Below are positions 25,562 to 33,850 of a DNA stretch of 64,000 nucleotides, piece after piece (position 1 is the stretch's first letter; each line of letters starts with the position of its first letter). Source of the stretch: Bradyrhizobium frederickii (GTDB lineage Bacteria > Pseudomonadota > Alphaproteobacteria > Rhizobiales > Xanthobacteraceae); contig NZ_SPQS01000009.1 of NCBI RefSeq assembly GCF_004570865.1, positions 62,001-126,000 of the forward strand, given 5' to 3'. Made by a program: the position numbers and the translations under genes. The notes under the pieces were generated by a model. It saw nothing but the letters and a program-made list of their open reading frames with translations. It was not told where the DNA came from and did not search any database.

Positions 25562-26833
25562 TCATTCCCGCAGGATCATCCCCGCCGTCTCCAGGCCGCT
25601 CGCCAGCGCCGCTTCCACCGTGCCCATGTCGGGTCCGCGATAGAGCGCTTCACCGGAGAACAGCACCCTTCCGTCGGCGCGCGCCAGAATCGCCTGCGCC
25701 GCGCGCGTCCGCGGGGTCGCCCAGGAATAGGCGCCGCGGGCAAAACGATCGTGCGCCCAGTTGGTGGCCGCCCCCGCCACCAGTTCGCCCGCGACGTCCT
25801 CGCGCGGCAGCCTGAAGATGGCGGCGAGCGAATCGAGCCCGGCCCCGATCAATCCTGGCGGATCGAGGCTGTCCAGCTCCACCGTGCGCGGGCCGCCGAA
25901 CCAGCCGGTGAGCATCGCATGCCGGCTCGGATATTGCGTCCACCACACCGGGATCCTCTCTTCGGACAACAGGAAAGTCATAGCTGCGAGATCCATTTGC
26001 CGCTCGCGCCACCATGGCCGCGCGAAGCGCAGCAGGATCTTGATGACGTTGCCGAAGCCGATGTCGCCGGTGGCGGCAAGCTTCGCACGCGCGCTCGCCG
26101 GCAGGGCGATCTCGCGCAGCAGAGGCAGCGGCACGGTGAGGATCACACGGCCGCAGCCATATCCGTCGCCGCCGGCGCAGCGAACGACAGCCCCGCGGCC
26201 CTCCTCCTCGATCGCCGACACCACGCAGCCGAGATGGATGGTGACCCCATGCCTGCGGCAGTCAGCCGCCAGGACGTCGATCAGCGCGCCATAGCCGCCG
26301 TCGATACGCGCCTGCGGTGCGTGCCCGCCATCCATCCACTCCTCGCGCAGTGCCAGCGTCGAGGCGCGCTCGGGGTCGGCCGCGTCGTATCCCTCGACCA
26401 TCCGTTCGATCGAACGGCGCATCGGCGCATAATCGTCCCCGGCAAAATGCCGGCGCAGGAATTCGGCAACGGGGAGATCGTCCTGCAAATCCCTCAGCAC
26501 GGCTTGCAGCTTGGCCTCGTCGGCAGCGCCGCGCCGTTCGCGCGAGAGCCCCGTCCCGTCAAAGCTCCACTGCTCGCCTTCGATCTCCCGAAGCGACAGC
26601 CCGGCCTCGCGCAGCAATCCGCGCGTGACCGGCGCCTCGCCATGGACGAATTCGGCGCCGGCCTCGGCGGGATAGCCGAACTCCGAAGCCGGCAGCGGAT
26701 GGATGCGGCCGCCGCAGCGCGTGCGCGCCTCCAGCACCGTCACCTTCCGGCCGGCACGCGCCAGCTCGCGCGCCGCCATCAGGCCCGCCGCGCCGGCACC
26801 GACGATGACGATGTGCTCCGATGTCTCGGACAT
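25562..26833 (-). CDS. flavin-containing amine oxidase
   Basis: 423-residue FAD-dependent oxidoreductase of the monoamine-oxidase/polyamine-oxidase/phytoene-desaturase-like group. The nucleotide site HIVIVGAGAAGLMAARELAR starts the protein, followed by VLEARTRCGGRIHPLP, the characteristic 'RxGGR' block. The C-terminal FAD block reads VLFSGEALYRGPDMGTVEAA, then SGLETA. It probably oxidises an amine with O2 and releases H2O2 in the cytoplasm. The start is at 26833 or at a GTG at 26845 that overlaps the TGA of the upstream RibD-like gene (GTGA), so the two genes form an operon. The substrate is unknown. Confidence 0.85.
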   Translation of the reverse strand: MSETSEHIVIVGAGAAGLMAARELARAGRKVTVLEARTRCGGRIHPLPASEFGYPAEAGAEFVHGEAPVTRGLLREAGLSLREIEGEQWSFDGTGLSRERRGAADEAKLQAVLRDLQDDLPVAEFLRRHFAGDDYAPMRRSIERMVEGYDAADPERASTLALREEWMDGGHAPQARIDGGYGALIDVLAADCRRHGVTIHLGCVVSAIEEEGRGAVVRCAGGDGYGCGRVILTVPLPLLREIALPASARAKLAATGDIGFGNVIKILLRFARPWWRERQMDLAAMTFLLSEERIPVWWTQYPSRHAMLTGWFGGPRTVELDSLDPPGLIGAGLDSLAAIFRLPREDVAGELVAGAATNWAHDRFARGAYSWATPRTRAAQAILARADGRVLFSGEALYRGPDMGTVEAALASGLETAGMILRE

Positions 26834-26841
26834 GGCGGGCT

Positions 26842-27549
26842 TCACCGGCCTGCGGCTGACGGATCGTTCTTGATCAGATAGCGCAGCAGCAGGACGCCGC
26901 CGCCAAGCTGGCGCGTACTCTCCAGCGTCATCGCCGCGATCGGCGCGCGCTTGTCGCTCTCCGCCTCCGTCGAGGAGAACACGAAGGGAGCGCCGCTGGC
27001 GCCGTCGATCGCGGGACTGAGGATCAGGTTGAATTCGTCGATCAGGCCGGCCCGCAGGAACGCGCCATTGGCGACGCCGCCGCCCTCGACCAGGAGACGC
27101 TTCACGCCGAGCTCGCGATTGAGGATGTCCAGCGTCAGCGCCAGGTCGATTTCCGACTTGCCGGCAAAGATATAGGACACGCCCTCGCCGCGGAGCCCCG
27201 CGAGATGCGAATCCGGCACGCTCTCGGTCAGCACGACGACGATGGGATCGCCGCCGATGTCCGAGCGCCCCCAGCCGATCTTGCCTTGCGCATCGAGCAC
27301 GACGCCATAGGTTTTCGCGTCGCGCCGCGCGAACCAGTTTTCGCGCGGAATCTTCATGTCAGTCGCGGGATAGGGCTGGCCCTTGGCGAACTCCGACCCG
27401 GTGACGCGGCCGATGACCCAGGCATCGCCGCCGAGCTCCTCATGGATATTCTCGAACCAGTCGGTGCCCGCTCCCTTCGGACGCCAGCGGCTGGGATGCG
27501 TGCGGCCGTCGAGGCCGGAGTGCATCAGGCAGATCACGTAGGGCTTCAT
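26842..27549 (-). CDS. RibD C-terminal/dihydrofolate-reductase-like protein
   Basis: 235 residues with the RibD reductase-domain fold: PYVICLMHSGLDGR near the start, GDAWVIGRVTGSEF, VVLTESVP, and the signature VKRLLVEGGGVANGAFLRAG (the 'GG' NADPH site), then LIDEFNLILSPAI. Proteins of this stand-alone type reduce pyrimidine-like or other small substrates with NADPH; in E. coli-type RibD it serves riboflavin synthesis. A separate deaminase domain is absent, so it is not a full RibD. The gene is upstream of and overlaps the amine oxidase gene, which suggests a shared small-molecule pathway. Confidence 0.82.
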   Translation of the reverse strand: MKPYVICLMHSGLDGRTHPSRWRPKGAGTDWFENIHEELGGDAWVIGRVTGSEFAKGQPYPATDMKIPRENWFARRDAKTYGVVLDAQGKIGWGRSDIGGDPIVVVLTESVPDSHLAGLRGEGVSYIFAGKSEIDLALTLDILNRELGVKRLLVEGGGVANGAFLRAGLIDEFNLILSPAIDGASGAPFVFSSTEAESDKRAPIAAMTLESTRQLGGGVLLLRYLIKNDPSAAGR

Positions 27550-27569
27550 GCAACTCTCCGGAATGCGCT

Positions 27570-28244
27570 TTACACCGTCGGCTCAACGCCGCTCTCATCG
27601 CCCTTGGCGCGATCGTTGACGATCATTGCGAGCGGATTGAGCTTTGGCGGCGCGACCAGCTGCAGCGTGTTGGTGTCGCGATGATTGAACGGCGCGCCGC
27701 GCACGAACAACTCGGTCTGGATCAGATAGGTCCAGCTGCCGTCGTCGTTGAAGGTGATATCGCAGCGATAGGAATCGGTCCGGAACGCCTGTTCCAGAAA
27801 ATCGGTCGAGCAGATGCCGTAGGCGGTGTCGCCGCGCTTGGCGGTGACCGAGATGGTCTTGTCGTCAGGCCCCGCCTTGCCCGAGGCCAGCAACACCTGC
27901 CCGCGCGGAATCGCCAGCGTCTGCATGATCAGCCCGGTCGCGGGCTCCCACAGCCAGTAACCGACCTGGTCGTGGAAGGTGATGTCTTCCTCCGGCGTGT
28001 TGATGTGGATGTGATAGCGCAGCCCGTAGAGCAGCTGCGGGCCGTTGGCCTGCGGATCGATCGGGTCCATGCGGATGCGCTCGATGAAGGTCCGCCGTTC
28101 CGGCCCCTCCGCCTTCGGGTTGATGTCGATGCCCTTGTCCGCCTGCCAACGGCCTGCGAGGCGGCGCAGCGGACCGAGATTGGCAAGGCCGTCGGGCGAG
28201 ACGTCCTCGGGCTCGGTGAAGATGTCGGCGGGAATGGGAAGCAT
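27570..28244 (-). CDS. haem-binding beta-barrel (nitrobindin/FABP-like) protein
   Basis: 224 residues. The central part LGPLRRLAGRWQADKGIDIN gives the 'GxWxGxG' opening of FABP-like (THAP4/nitrobindin-type) barrels. YGLRYHIHINTPEEDITFHD and WLWEPATGLIMQTLAIPRGQ follow the domain. The protein would be a soluble beta-barrel; related barrels bind haem, but the haem-coordinating His is not obvious here. The start at 28244 has GAGGA upstream; an in-frame ATG at 28295 is less likely. It precedes the RibD-like gene by 20 bases on the same strand, so it may be first in the operon. Confidence 0.68.
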   Translation of the reverse strand: MLPIPADIFTEPEDVSPDGLANLGPLRRLAGRWQADKGIDINPKAEGPERRTFIERIRMDPIDPQANGPQLLYGLRYHIHINTPEEDITFHDQVGYWLWEPATGLIMQTLAIPRGQVLLASGKAGPDDKTISVTAKRGDTAYGICSTDFLEQAFRTDSYRCDITFNDDGSWTYLIQTELFVRGAPFNHRDTNTLQLVAPPKLNPLAMIVNDRAKGDESGVEPTV

Positions 28245-28446
28245 GGAAGTCCTCGCGGGAAAGTTGCGCGAACAGCCATAGCATGGCGGCGCCAACCTGG
28301 CGCGTGCTCAGGCCTCACAATCGCGAATGGACATCGGCGATTGTCGGGCTTTTAAGGAAGACCGTGCATTGCCTGCCGCGGTATCGATGCGTCGATCTCG
28401 CCAGGCGCGGCATCGCTGCCGCTCCCGATGGCACCGAAGGCTGCTC

Positions 28447-28695
28447 TCAAGCCGCTTCCGACAGCGATTTCGCGCGCCGCTCGAGCACACCGATCGTGGC
28501 GACCAGATTGTCCCGCCGCGCGCGAAGGTTAAGCGCAAGCAGCGGATAGGTCGGCTGCTGAGCGTCGAACACCCCGGCTTTGGCTTCCTCTTCGAGAATA
28601 TCGGTATTCAAGAGCCGAACGCGCCACCACAGATCGGCGATCAACGCATCGAGCCGGAGTTCGCCGGCAGTACCAGTACGGGACACTTCTTGCAT
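28447..28695 (-). CDS. small hypothetical protein
   Basis: 82 residues, predicted helical, no signal peptide. Sequence features LDALIADLWWRVRLLNTDIL and QPTYPLLALNLRARRDNLVA look like a small two- or three-helix protein. GAGG lies six bases before the ATG at 28695; an ATG at 28707 is also present. It stands between unrelated leftward genes, with a hairpin 20 bases upstream. It looks coding by its codon use, but the family is unknown to me. Confidence 0.55.
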   Translation of the reverse strand: MQEVSRTGTAGELRLDALIADLWWRVRLLNTDILEEEAKAGVFDAQQPTYPLLALNLRARRDNLVATIGVLERRAKSLSEAA

Positions 28696-28714
28696 CGCTT
28701 GCCTCAACCTGAAA

Positions 28715-28740
28715 CGGGCCTCGCCGCCGAGGCCCGGCTT
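28715..28740 (-). terminator. hairpin between GGDEF/EAL gene and small ORF
   Basis: GGGCCTCG and CGAGGCCC form an 8-base stem around CCGC; read leftward the stem is followed by GTTTC. It lies about 210 bases past the stop of the GGDEF/EAL gene. It may end that transcript before the 82-residue gene. Confidence 0.4.
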
Positions 28741-28950
28741 TGGTCATGACTGAGCAAGCAGAGTGCCAGGAATGGGCGGGCGCGATCCGGCCCCGGAATC
28801 AACCCGCAATGCACGGGCGGTGGAGAGCTGACGTCATGGCCCTCTCTGAGCCCTTGCGAAGGCTCGTCAAGCCCGGCCAACAAGCTGTTGGTGCTCAGGG
28901 CGATGCGCGGTCGCTGGCAAGAGAAGGCCTCACCCGGGAGCCGGAACGCC

Positions 28951-31722
28951 TCACGCCACCGCCTGCCGTCGCCGCAGCGGTGCGGGGCCTTGCCATGACA
29001 GGTCGGCCAAGGGCACAGGCTTGCCGAAGAGAAAGCCCTGGGCGAGCGGGATACCAAGGGCGCGGAGCCGTTCGGCCTGTTCGGAAGCCTCGACGCCCTC
29101 GGCAACGATCGAGAGCTTCAGGGTCTTGGCAAGCTGCACGATGGATTTCAGCACGGCGACGGTTTCGCTGCGATCAATCCGGTCGATGAAGGACTTGTCG
29201 ATCTTGACCTTGTCGAATGGAAACGCCGTCAGATAGGACAAGGACGAGTAACCGACACCGAAATCGTCGAGCGCAATGGAAACGCCGAGCGCCTTGAGGC
29301 GCTGAAGCGTCCTGAGGTTTTCCTGCGTGTCGGCTAGGAACACGCTCTCGGTAATCTCGAGCTCGAGCCGGCTTTGCGCCAGCCCGCTCTGCGCCAGCGC
29401 GAACCTCACCGTATCGACGAGATCGGTGCCGGCGAACTGCAGGGCGGAGAGATTGACCGCGACCCTGACATCGGCCGGCATGGTCATCGCATCTCGACAG
29501 GCCTTGGCCAGCACCTGATTGCCGAGCTCGACGATCAGCCCGCCAGCCTCCGCGACTGCGATGAACTCGGCCGGTGGAATGAAGCCCCTGGTCGCGTGCT
29601 GCCAGCGCGCCAGCGCCTCCACCGACTTCACGCGGCCGGTGCCGAGCTCGATCACGGGCTGATAGAACACCTCGATCTCCTCGCGCCAGATCGCCTCACG
29701 CAGCTCGATCTCGAGTACGTTGCGCTGATCGGCCTCGGCCTTGAGCTCCGCCGAGTAGACTTGGAAGCAGTTTCGGCCGGCGTTCTTCGCGCTGTACAGC
29801 GCCAGATCGGCATTGCGAAGAATCTCATCGACGCGCGTGCCGTGCTCGGGCACGAGAGCAAGGCCGATGCTGCAGCCGATCACGACGGGATGGCCGTCGA
29901 TGTGACAAGGCTCGGCGATGGCCTTGACCAGCCGCGCGGCGAGGCTGGCGGCCCCGTCCTGCATCGCGGGCCGGCCCGGTGCGAAGATTACGGCAAACTC
30001 GTCGCCGCCAATCCGCGCCGCCGTGTCGGTGTCGCATATCTGCGCCTTGATCCGGTCCGCGACCTGCTTCAGCAACGCATCGCCACATTGGTGACCGAGC
30101 GCGTCGTTGACCGACTTGAACTTGTCGAGATCCAGCAGGAGCACGGCGAAGGGAGCTTCCGAGGCGCCGGACTCCGCGAGCGCCTGGTCGATGCGCTCTT
30201 TGAACAGATTGCGATTACAAAGTCCGGTCAAGCTGTCGTAATGCGCCAGCCTTTCGATTCGATCCTCGGATGCCTTGCGTTCGGTGATGTCTTCATGGGT
30301 GGCGACCCACCCGCCACCCTCGCGCCGTCCGTAGGAAATATAGACAACCCGCCCATCCGGAAACTGCACGGTGTTCGAGGTGTGCTCCGACTGGGTGAGC
30401 CGTTGCTTCAGATCGGCCAGGTAAGCCCCGACGTCGAGGACGGCGGTCTGTCTCGCAAACACTTCGCGGAAATCCATGCCGATTCGAATCTCCTCGGGCG
30501 CGAGGCCGTAAAGCTCGATCCATTGCCGATTGAATGCGATCAGGCGGTCGCCGCCGTCGAACATGCTCAACCCCTGGGGAAGGTTTCTGAGCGCATCTTC
30601 GAACTTGCTGGCAAATTCGCGCAGCTCGCGCTGGGCGCGATCGAGCGCCAACTGGCGCCGCCAGTAGAACAGCATCGCAGTCAGAATGATGAACGTGAGC
30701 AGCAGCGCGCCGCCGAGATAGACCTTATGCCTGGCGTCCGCGCGCGAATAGATCTCGCGCTCCGAGATACCTACGGTGAAGATGAGTGGAAAGAGCCGCG
30801 ATCTGCGTGCGGTCACCAGCCTGTCAGGGCGGTTGGGGCGGTTTTCGTTCCAGTATTGGGCGTAGAAGCCGTCCCCCAGCTCGCCTTCGACGCGGTTCGG
30901 CGAACGTTGCCCCAACACGGTATCCGCATCGATGCCGCGCGCGGCGAGCACGACCTGGTTTGCGTTTCTGAGCACCAGCGTTCCGCCGGCGCCGAGCTTT
31001 GCGGTGTCGTAGAACCGGCCGACCACCTCGACGCTGATCGAGCCGACGACCACGCCTGCCGGATTCCTTGCGAGGTCGAAGATCCTCCTTGCAACCTGTA
31101 TGGTCCATTTGTTGGACGCGCGGCCCAGCACCGGCCTGCCCACGTAGAGGCGATCCTCGGACTGCGACATGGTATGAATGAAGTGTTCGCGATCGCCGAG
31201 GTAGAGCGGCGGGCCGGAATAGCCCGCCGTCGTCTCGATCATGTACCCGTCCAAGCCGATCAGGGCGAACTGGACGACGTCACCGGTGGCGATGCGGGCC
31301 TTGTCGGACCAGAACTTCAGGCTGAAGGTCATCGGATCCTGGGCGTAGAGCGCTCGCACCACCAGCAACGACTGATCCACCCGCTCGAAGATGCGCTCGG
31401 TGTTCTCCTCGAACAATTCGGCGACGCTGTTGCCGTGCGACCGCGCCTGCTCGACCGCATCCGTGCGTTCCGATGACGTGATCGCGAAATAGCCGATCCA
31501 GATCAGGGGCAGGAAGAACAATGCGATCTGCAGCGGAGCATTCCGCAGAATCGTTCTTCCGGCTCTGCGGACTGACCTTGCCGGAATCACGAAATGCGCC
31601 CTCGCCTCGGCCGCCAGGGCAGAACTGCGCTCACCGCCAGTAGTGGCATCGCCCGTCTCTGCCTCGATTGCCCCGGGGACCAGCGCGGCCGAAAGCGGCG
31701 CGCGGACCGGTTCATAGCCCAA
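28951..31722 (-). CDS. membrane GGDEF/EAL cyclic-di-GMP protein with periplasmic sensor and PAS
   Basis: 923 residues. TM1 is at about 62-84 and TM2 at about 335-357; the ~250 residues between form a Cache-like periplasmic sensor. A PAS domain (FEDALRNLPQGLSMFDGGDR) follows, then a GGDEF domain with intact ARIGGDEFAVIF and an EAL domain with SVEALARW and LDDFGVGYSSLSYL. The residues five before GGDEF do not give an RxxD inhibitory site. Both enzymatic signatures are intact, so it could make or break c-di-GMP. The leading TTG start at 31722 is uncertain; an ATG is absent for the first 130 residues. It is monocistronic. Confidence 0.85.
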   Translation of the reverse strand: MGYEPVRAPLSAALVPGAIEAETGDATTGGERSSALAAEARAHFVIPARSVRRAGRTILRNAPLQIALFFLPLIWIGYFAITSSERTDAVEQARSHGNSVAELFEENTERIFERVDQSLLVVRALYAQDPMTFSLKFWSDKARIATGDVVQFALIGLDGYMIETTAGYSGPPLYLGDREHFIHTMSQSEDRLYVGRPVLGRASNKWTIQVARRIFDLARNPAGVVVGSISVEVVGRFYDTAKLGAGGTLVLRNANQVVLAARGIDADTVLGQRSPNRVEGELGDGFYAQYWNENRPNRPDRLVTARRSRLFPLIFTVGISEREIYSRADARHKVYLGGALLLTFIILTAMLFYWRRQLALDRAQRELREFASKFEDALRNLPQGLSMFDGGDRLIAFNRQWIELYGLAPEEIRIGMDFREVFARQTAVLDVGAYLADLKQRLTQSEHTSNTVQFPDGRVVYISYGRREGGGWVATHEDITERKASEDRIERLAHYDSLTGLCNRNLFKERIDQALAESGASEAPFAVLLLDLDKFKSVNDALGHQCGDALLKQVADRIKAQICDTDTAARIGGDEFAVIFAPGRPAMQDGAASLAARLVKAIAEPCHIDGHPVVIGCSIGLALVPEHGTRVDEILRNADLALYSAKNAGRNCFQVYSAELKAEADQRNVLEIELREAIWREEIEVFYQPVIELGTGRVKSVEALARWQHATRGFIPPAEFIAVAEAGGLIVELGNQVLAKACRDAMTMPADVRVAVNLSALQFAGTDLVDTVRFALAQSGLAQSRLELEITESVFLADTQENLRTLQRLKALGVSIALDDFGVGYSSLSYLTAFPFDKVKIDKSFIDRIDRSETVAVLKSIVQLAKTLKLSIVAEGVEASEQAERLRALGIPLAQGFLFGKPVPLADLSWQGPAPLRRRQAVA

Positions 31723-31864
31723 AGCTAGGCATCACAGCCTTAAGTTTCGGTTCGGGCCGAGGTCAATTCTTTAACTTTCGATCTCCGTATGATCACGGAG
31801 GTCCGCTGTTAACCACGCGGTATTGGTAAAATGGGAGACGATATTTCAACTCTGTACCGGTTTC

Positions 31865-32629
31865 TCACATCGCGCGTGCCAGGACGATCATACCGGACAG
31901 GACGAGGATCGCGCCCGCCGCATGACTCAATCGTCGGCCGAACGGCAGCAGCTTCTCAGCGGCGACATAGAGCGCGATGCCGATGATCCAGGTCAGATTC
32001 ATCACGCCGCCGACGAACAGCAATACCATCAGAAACCAGCAGCAGCCGATGCAGTAGCTGCCGTGGCGAAGTCCCATCCGGAACGCTCCGAGCGTGCCGG
32101 GCCGCCAGTGCCGGCTGAGAAACAACAACGGACTCTCACAATAGCGCAGGCAGGAATGCTTGAGCGGCGTGAACTGATAGAGCCCCGCGGCAACCAGGAT
32201 GCCGCCGCCCAGGATCGCGCTGGTGCTTGCCATCGCCATCGACAACAGCCCGTAGCGTTCGAGCGCCCCTTGCGCCAGGACCGCAGCAAGACTGAACCCG
32301 GCCCATGCCACGAGGTAGCCGGCAAGGAAGATCCAGGCATCGATCGCGGCGCGGGACTCGGTCTCCTGCTTGCGCTTGACGGTCGCATACAACAGAACGG
32401 TGGGCGCTGCACTCGGCGCCATCATCGCGATCATCATCACCCACCACATCACGAACAGCAGCGCGGCATAGAGCGGCGTCCAAGGCATCGGCGCCATGTC
32501 CGGCATGTCCGCCATCATCTCGGTATCCATGCCGGCACCGCTCGCAAGATAGGCCCAGGCGAGCGCCGCCACTGCGGCGGTCCCGATCGCGACGACCTGC
32601 CGGTCGCGACGGAGCAGATGTTCCAGCAT
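31865..32629 (-). CDS. DUF2182 membrane protein
   Basis: 254 residues with six to seven TM segments. Motifs include MWWVMMIAMMAPSAAPTVLL (very Met-rich), LYQFTPLKHSCLRYCESPLL and GSYCIGCCWFLMVLLFVGG with two CxxCC-like clusters, and a Met-rich linker (DTEMMADMPDMAPMPW). These match DUF2182, annotated as predicted metal-binding integral membrane proteins. Met and Cys suggest copper handling (inference). AGGGG lies eight bases before the ATG at 32629; starts at 32644 and 32689 also exist. It is encoded beside DUF1326 on the same strand (79 bases apart), a recurrent pair. Confidence 0.8.
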   Translation of the reverse strand: MLEHLLRRDRQVVAIGTAAVAALAWAYLASGAGMDTEMMADMPDMAPMPWTPLYAALLFVMWWVMMIAMMAPSAAPTVLLYATVKRKQETESRAAIDAWIFLAGYLVAWAGFSLAAVLAQGALERYGLLSMAMASTSAILGGGILVAAGLYQFTPLKHSCLRYCESPLLFLSRHWRPGTLGAFRMGLRHGSYCIGCCWFLMVLLFVGGVMNLTWIIGIALYVAAEKLLPFGRRLSHAAGAILVLSGMIVLARAM

Positions 32630-32707
32630 CAAGCGCCCCTGCATGGACTTGTCCGGGATCGCGATGAGGAGCCGACATCGAGATCTCATCCCGATGTCGG
32701 CGCTGCA

Positions 32708-33340
32708 TCATGCCGCAACGCCGTCGGGCGTCTGCACGACATTCGCGAGCGAGCTGTGTGTGCCCTTGGTCTCGAATGGGATCGCGCCGGTCGAGCGGAT
32801 GTTGGCGGACGCAACCTCGGCGGCCCTGTGCTCGAAGCCCTCCGGCATGACCACCTGGATGCGGTGCGATTGACCCGTCACCGGATTCTTGATCGGCTCG
32901 ACATCGGTCTCGAGCACGCCCTTGGCCACGAGCTTGGCGACGCGCCCGTCCTTGTCGAAGGAAAACTCGAACGGCGCAAACACCGGATCGTGGATCTTGG
33001 TGACGATCATGCTGACGATCTGGAACAGCGTGCCCTCGGCTGAATGCTTGCCGGAAAAGATCTCGAACATCGCCTGACGCTGCTCCGCCGTGGCGCGTTC
33101 GTCGATGATGGGCTGGATTGTCCCGTTGCCCTCATGCAGCGCCCCGGGGAAATCGACCGTGATCGCAAAGCAGAGACCGTCGAGCCTGGTCCCCTCGAAA
33201 TGCCCTTTGGCAATCCGCATGCCGACCATGCCCTTACAATAGCCCTTGGTAGGCGGCGCATTGAAATCGCAGGGGCAGCCGAACGCGCAAGTGCAATTCT
33301 TCATCCATTCGCCTTCGAGACGCCAATCCGATGCAGCCAT
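32708..33340 (-). CDS. DUF1326 protein
   Basis: 210 residues. The N-terminus WRLEGEWMKNCTCAFGCPCD, then NAPPTKGYCKG, shows the CxCxxxCxC cluster of DUF1326 proteins, a likely metal-binding or redox site. The rest is a beta-rich domain (GTRLDGLCFAITVDFPGALH, DPVFAPFEFSFDKDGRVAKL). It is the gene directly upstream of DUF2182 on the same strand, with which it very often pairs. The pair's role is unknown; copper or other metal trafficking is an inference from the cysteines and methionines. Confidence 0.82.
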   Translation of the reverse strand: MAASDWRLEGEWMKNCTCAFGCPCDFNAPPTKGYCKGMVGMRIAKGHFEGTRLDGLCFAITVDFPGALHEGNGTIQPIIDERATAEQRQAMFEIFSGKHSAEGTLFQIVSMIVTKIHDPVFAPFEFSFDKDGRVAKLVAKGVLETDVEPIKNPVTGQSHRIQVVMPEGFEHRAAEVASANIRSTGAIPFETKGTHSSLANVVQTPDGVAA

Positions 33341-33850
33341 GGCACAACTCCCAGTGTGAGCGGGGACGCGGCAGCTATTTGGCCAACTCGGCGTTATGTC
33401 GAAGCAAAGCGAAGGAGCGCGAGCGGGATCGAGATCCGATCAGAAGGCCAGCGTCGCGGAAAGGTTGGATGGCGAGCTGCCGTTTACCGTCTTACGATCA
33501 TATCAGTCGCAGCCGGACACGTACAGCGACCCAAGGTAGTAGCTCGGGAAGTAGCTACATCTCGGAGATGACCGACGCCAGGAACACGGTGCGCCACTCC
33601 GAACAAAACTGCGAACTCGTATGTCATTGAATGTACTTACGATTTATCATGGCGCCGACGACGCAGCGGTCGTAGGGCTTTTCGCCACGACTCCGCGCGC
33701 CTTGACCGCTCGGAGTGGTAAGATCAGGTGCCGAGGGCAGATTTCGCGGCGCCGGATCGCGGTCAAGATGACGGCGCTCGAAGTGATGAACTCCAGAAGC
33801 AAGCTGATGATCGCGATTGCGATCGGACGCGGCGAGAGATGGAGGACGTT
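33341..33850. other. intergenic region upstream of NAD-GDH
   Basis: 510 bases with no credible gene. It probably holds the divergent promoters of DUF1326 and the glutamate dehydrogenase. Short open frames here lack a ribosome site and codon bias. I see no repeat or recognised operator. Confidence 0.5.

Noticed and set aside
33728..33850. Longer start for glutamate dehydrogenase
   Set aside because: The extra residues are low complexity and unlike relatives; a strong GGAGG site lies at 33851's start.
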